From assembly GCA_038231815.1 (NCBI GenBank), contig JBBRKQ010000173.1:1-6986 (forward strand): a stretch of 6,986 nucleotides of DNA. Direction: 5' to 3'. The stretch is from CAILKP01 sp038231815 (GTDB lineage: Bacteria; Planctomycetota; Phycisphaerae; Phycisphaerales; UBA1924). Position 1 is the first letter of the stretch. Each line of letters begins with the position of its first letter. A model generated the notes under the pieces. It saw only the letters and a list, made by a program, of their open reading frames with translations. It had not been told where the DNA came from and did no database searches. Both the position numbers and the translations under genes were made by a program. This document shows, in pieces, positions 5,100 through 6,986 of this stretch.

Positions 5100-6164
5100 A
5101 TGGCTATTGGATTTGAAGACTATTACGCGACCTTGGGAGTCGGCCGCACCGCGACGGCTGATGAGATTCAGCAGGCGTACCGCAAGCTTGCGCGCAAGTA
5201 CCACCCGGATGTGAACAAAGCTGCCGAGGCGGGGCCGATGTTCAAGAAGGTGGCGGAGGCGTATGAGGTGCTCAAGGACGCTGACAAGCGTTCTCGGTAC
5301 GACACTTTGGGCGCGAACTGGAAGCAGGGCGACCCATTTGGAGGCGATGGTGGACCGGGGGGTGGCAGCGGTGCTGGAGGCCGCGGGCGATCACGCTCAC
5401 GCAAGCGCAGCGGTACGGCTCCGGCTGGAGAGAACCCGTTTGGCGGGAATTTCTCGGACTTCTTTTCATCGATGTTCAATGAACAGGGCGACCGCGACCA
5501 GGGAGGCGGCTTTGCGGGCGGCTACGGGAAGCCCGGCAGCCCATTTGGAGAACGGGCTGCGCCGCCAGAGCCACCCCGCCCGCGCGAGCCCAAGATTGAG
5601 GTGACCGTTGCCCTTCGCGAGGCTGTGCTTGGTGCCACGCGCACCGTTTCGCTGCGATATCCCGATGGGGCCAGCCGCAGCCATGAGGTGCATATCAAGC
5701 CCGGCACCCGCAGTGGTGATCTCATTCGCCTGGCGGGCGAAGGCTTCGCAGGCCTTGGACCCGGCGGTGTGCCCGGGCCTGCGGGCGACTTGCTGATCGC
5801 GATTCTGGTAGCCCAAGATCCGAGGTTTCGAGTAGATGGGAACGACTTGGTTTCGAGCATCACTATTACACCGTGGGAGGCTTGCCTTGGTGCGAAGGTG
5901 AACGTGCCCCTAATTGATGGGGACACGGCGACTGTGAACGTGCCGCCGGGGGTTGTCTCGGGCAAGCGGCTGCGAATCAAGGGTCGGGGCGTGCCGTTGC
6001 CGTTGGCTTCAGGCCAGGCGGGTGCGGTCAAGGCAGATGAGCGGCCACCGGCTGGGGATTTGATGCTGGAGATTGTCATCGCCGCTCCGAGCGAATTGAC
6101 GGAGCGGGAGCGGCGGCTGATTGAGGAGTTGGCGGCGATCTCAGTATTTCGACCGAGGCTTTGA
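5100..6164 (+). CDS. DnaJ-family co-chaperone, class II (CbpA-like, no zinc finger)
   Basis: It stimulates the ATPase of a DnaK-type Hsp70 and delivers clients to it. The start is ATG at 5100 (354 aa), with GGAG at 5091-5094, 5 nt upstream. The in-frame GTG at 5094 overlaps that site and is unlikely. The J domain covers about 5-70 (DYYATLGV..., helix II QQAYRKLARKY, the essential HPD at 35-37, then FKKVAEAYEVLKD). A Gly/Phe-rich linker (about 77-150) holds a basic patch (95-103, RGRSRSRKR) and FSDFFSSMF (118-126). The C-terminal client-binding region (165-354) has two beta barrels with the usual LREAVLGATRTV, PGTRSGDLIRLAGEG, DLLIAILVAQDPRFRVDGNDL and PPGVVSGKRLRIKGRG segments. The CxxCxGxG zinc repeats of class I DnaJ are absent, hence CbpA-like. 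It is divergent from hsp20 and followed by the zinc protease gene, possibly in one transcript. Confidence 0.95.
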   Translation: MAIGFEDYYATLGVGRTATADEIQQAYRKLARKYHPDVNKAAEAGPMFKKVAEAYEVLKDADKRSRYDTLGANWKQGDPFGGDGGPGGGSGAGGRGRSRSRKRSGTAPAGENPFGGNFSDFFSSMFNEQGDRDQGGGFAGGYGKPGSPFGERAAPPEPPRPREPKIEVTVALREAVLGATRTVSLRYPDGASRSHEVHIKPGTRSGDLIRLAGEGFAGLGPGGVPGPAGDLLIAILVAQDPRFRVDGNDLVSSITITPWEACLGAKVNVPLIDGDTATVNVPPGVVSGKRLRIKGRGVPLPLASGQAGAVKADERPPAGDLMLEIVIAAPSELTERERRLIEELAAISVFRPRL

Positions 6165-6177
6165 GGCAGAGGAACCG

Positions 6178-6288
6178 ATGTCTGGTTCGTCGGAAAGCGA
6201 TTGGGCGAACTTCGGAGAAGTTGGCTCGTACCATCGGCTGGCAGTGTGCAGAATCACCCATTTAGGGGATTATCAATGGAAACAATGA
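6178..6288 (+). CDS. Possible small ORF (36 aa) overlapping the metallopeptidase start
   Basis: ATG at 6178, with AGAGGA (6168-6173) 4 nt upstream, opens a 36-codon frame ending in TGA at 6286-6288. The stop lies 8-10 nt beyond the A of the next gene's ATG (6276), so the two overlap by 13 nt in different frames. The peptide (MSGSSESDWANFGEVGSYHR...) has no signal or membrane segment and no family I know. The overlap would suit translational coupling or a leader peptide for the protease gene. It may equally be a chance frame in a 111-bp gap. Confidence 0.25.
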   Translation: MSGSSESDWANFGEVGSYHRLAVCRITHLGDYQWKQ

Positions 6289-6986
6289 CAACTCTCGGTT
6301 TTTTTATCGGACTCGACCCGCTGTACTTCGTCTTTATCGGGCCGGCGATGTTGCTGGCGTTGTGGGCGCAGTTTAAGGTGAAGCGTGCCTTCAACCACGC
6401 GCTGCAGATTCCGGCCCGCAGCGGCATGAACGGGGCGGAGGCCGCACAGGCGCTGCTGTACGCCAACGGCATCCGGACGGTGAACATTGAGATGGTTGCA
6501 GGGACGATGAGCGATCACTACGACCCGACACGCAAGGTTTTGGCGCTTAGTCAAGACGTGTACCACGGTCGGTCGCTGGCATCACTTGGCGTTGCCGCAC
6601 ACGAGGCGGGGCATGCCATTCAGGACAAAGAGAATTACGGCCCGTTGCGCATGCGAAACGGCTTGGTGCCGCTGGCGAGTGTGGGTGGGAACCTGTCGAT
6701 GCTCTTTATCATGGGCGGTATGCTCATGGCTGCGGCTGGTGGCGCGCTGGGCCAGTGGCTGTTTATTGCCGGCATCGCGCTGTTCTCGCTGACTGTGATT
6801 TTCCAGCTCATCAACCTGCCGGTTGAGTTTGACGCGAGCAACCGCGCCAAACGGCTGCTTGTGTCCAGCGGGATCATCGGTGATGATGAGCTGCCGGAGG
6901 TTCGGCGGGTGCTCTCGGCTGCGGCGATGACGTATGTTGCCGCGACGCTGACGGCGGTGCTGACGCTGATGTATTATGTGTTTCGG
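6276..6986 (+). CDS. YugP-type membrane zinc metallopeptidase (3' end cut by the window)
   Basis: The frame opens at ATG 6276 and is still open at the window end (237 codons). The upstream TAGGGGAT (6263-6270) supplies a Shine-Dalgarno about 6 nt away. It matches the YugP-like zinc metallopeptidase family (neutral zinc metallopeptidase, PF04298), integral membrane proteins whose substrates are largely unknown. Evidence: a first membrane helix at about 14-31; NGAEAAQALLYANGI (52-66); DHYDP (80-84) and VLALSQDVY (88-96), both typical of the family; the gluzincin motif HEAGH at 109-113 within AAHEAGHAIQ; two hydrophobic helices (about 132-156, 158-178); LPVEFDASNRAKRLL (181-195), where E184 is the likely third zinc ligand; and a final hydrophobic helix (about 214-235). 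Family members are about 220-240 residues, so very little is missing. It follows dnaJ on the same strand by 111 bp and may share its transcript. Confidence 0.93.
   Translation, partial: METMTTLGFFIGLDPLYFVFIGPAMLLALWAQFKVKRAFNHALQIPARSGMNGAEAAQALLYANGIRTVNIEMVAGTMSDHYDPTRKVLALSQDVYHGRSLASLGVAAHEAGHAIQDKENYGPLRMRNGLVPLASVGGNLSMLFIMGGMLMAAAGGALGQWLFIAGIALFSLTVIFQLINLPVEFDASNRAKRLLVSSGIIGDDELPEVRRVLSAAAMTYVAATLTAVLTLMYYVFR

Overview
The window is GC-rich bacterial chromosome with ordinary Shine-Dalgarno sites (GGAG-type) and a mix of ATG, GTG and TTG starts. It carries six long genes plus one possible small ORF. No rRNA, tRNA, CRISPR array or transposase gene was seen. Wide intergenic gaps, short 9-bp tandem repeats between genes, and a periplasmic Deg protease with a Gly/Gln/Pro-rich loop would fit a Planctomycetota-like organism. 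That is a weak inference; no marker gene settles the taxonomy.

Left part (1-1715): two co-directional plus-strand genes of unknown function. One encodes 397 aa and may begin upstream of the window. The other encodes a 92-aa protein with a very lysine-rich head. A perfect 17-bp hairpin at 1609-1647 lies between them and the convergent htrA gene and probably ends transcription from both sides.

Middle (1716-4437, minus strand): a DegP/HtrA-type periplasmic serine protease with two PDZ domains, preceded by a small heat-shock protein (Hsp20). The two are separated by 481 bp of non-coding DNA. That gap holds a candidate promoter with a CACCGGTG palindrome in its spacer, a second copy of the palindrome 59 bp away, a 10-bp hairpin, and a 7-10-7 inverted repeat close to the htrA start.

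A 662-bp divergent gap (4438-5099) between hsp20 and dnaJ has no credible gene. It contains two 9-bp-period repeat tracts with unrelated units and a small hairpin.

Right part (5100-6986, plus strand): a class II (CbpA-like) DnaJ co-chaperone, a possible 36-aa ORF, and a YugP-type membrane zinc metallopeptidase cut by the window end after 237 codons.

The four recognisable genes share a theme. Hsp20 holds unfolding proteins, the J-protein passes clients to DnaK, HtrA degrades or refolds damaged proteins in the periplasm, and the YugP-like enzyme is a membrane protease. The window therefore looks like a protein quality-control neighbourhood next to an uncharacterised two-gene unit. No unmistakably new system is visible. 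The best leads are the htrA upstream region, the unknown gene pair and the 9-bp repeats.
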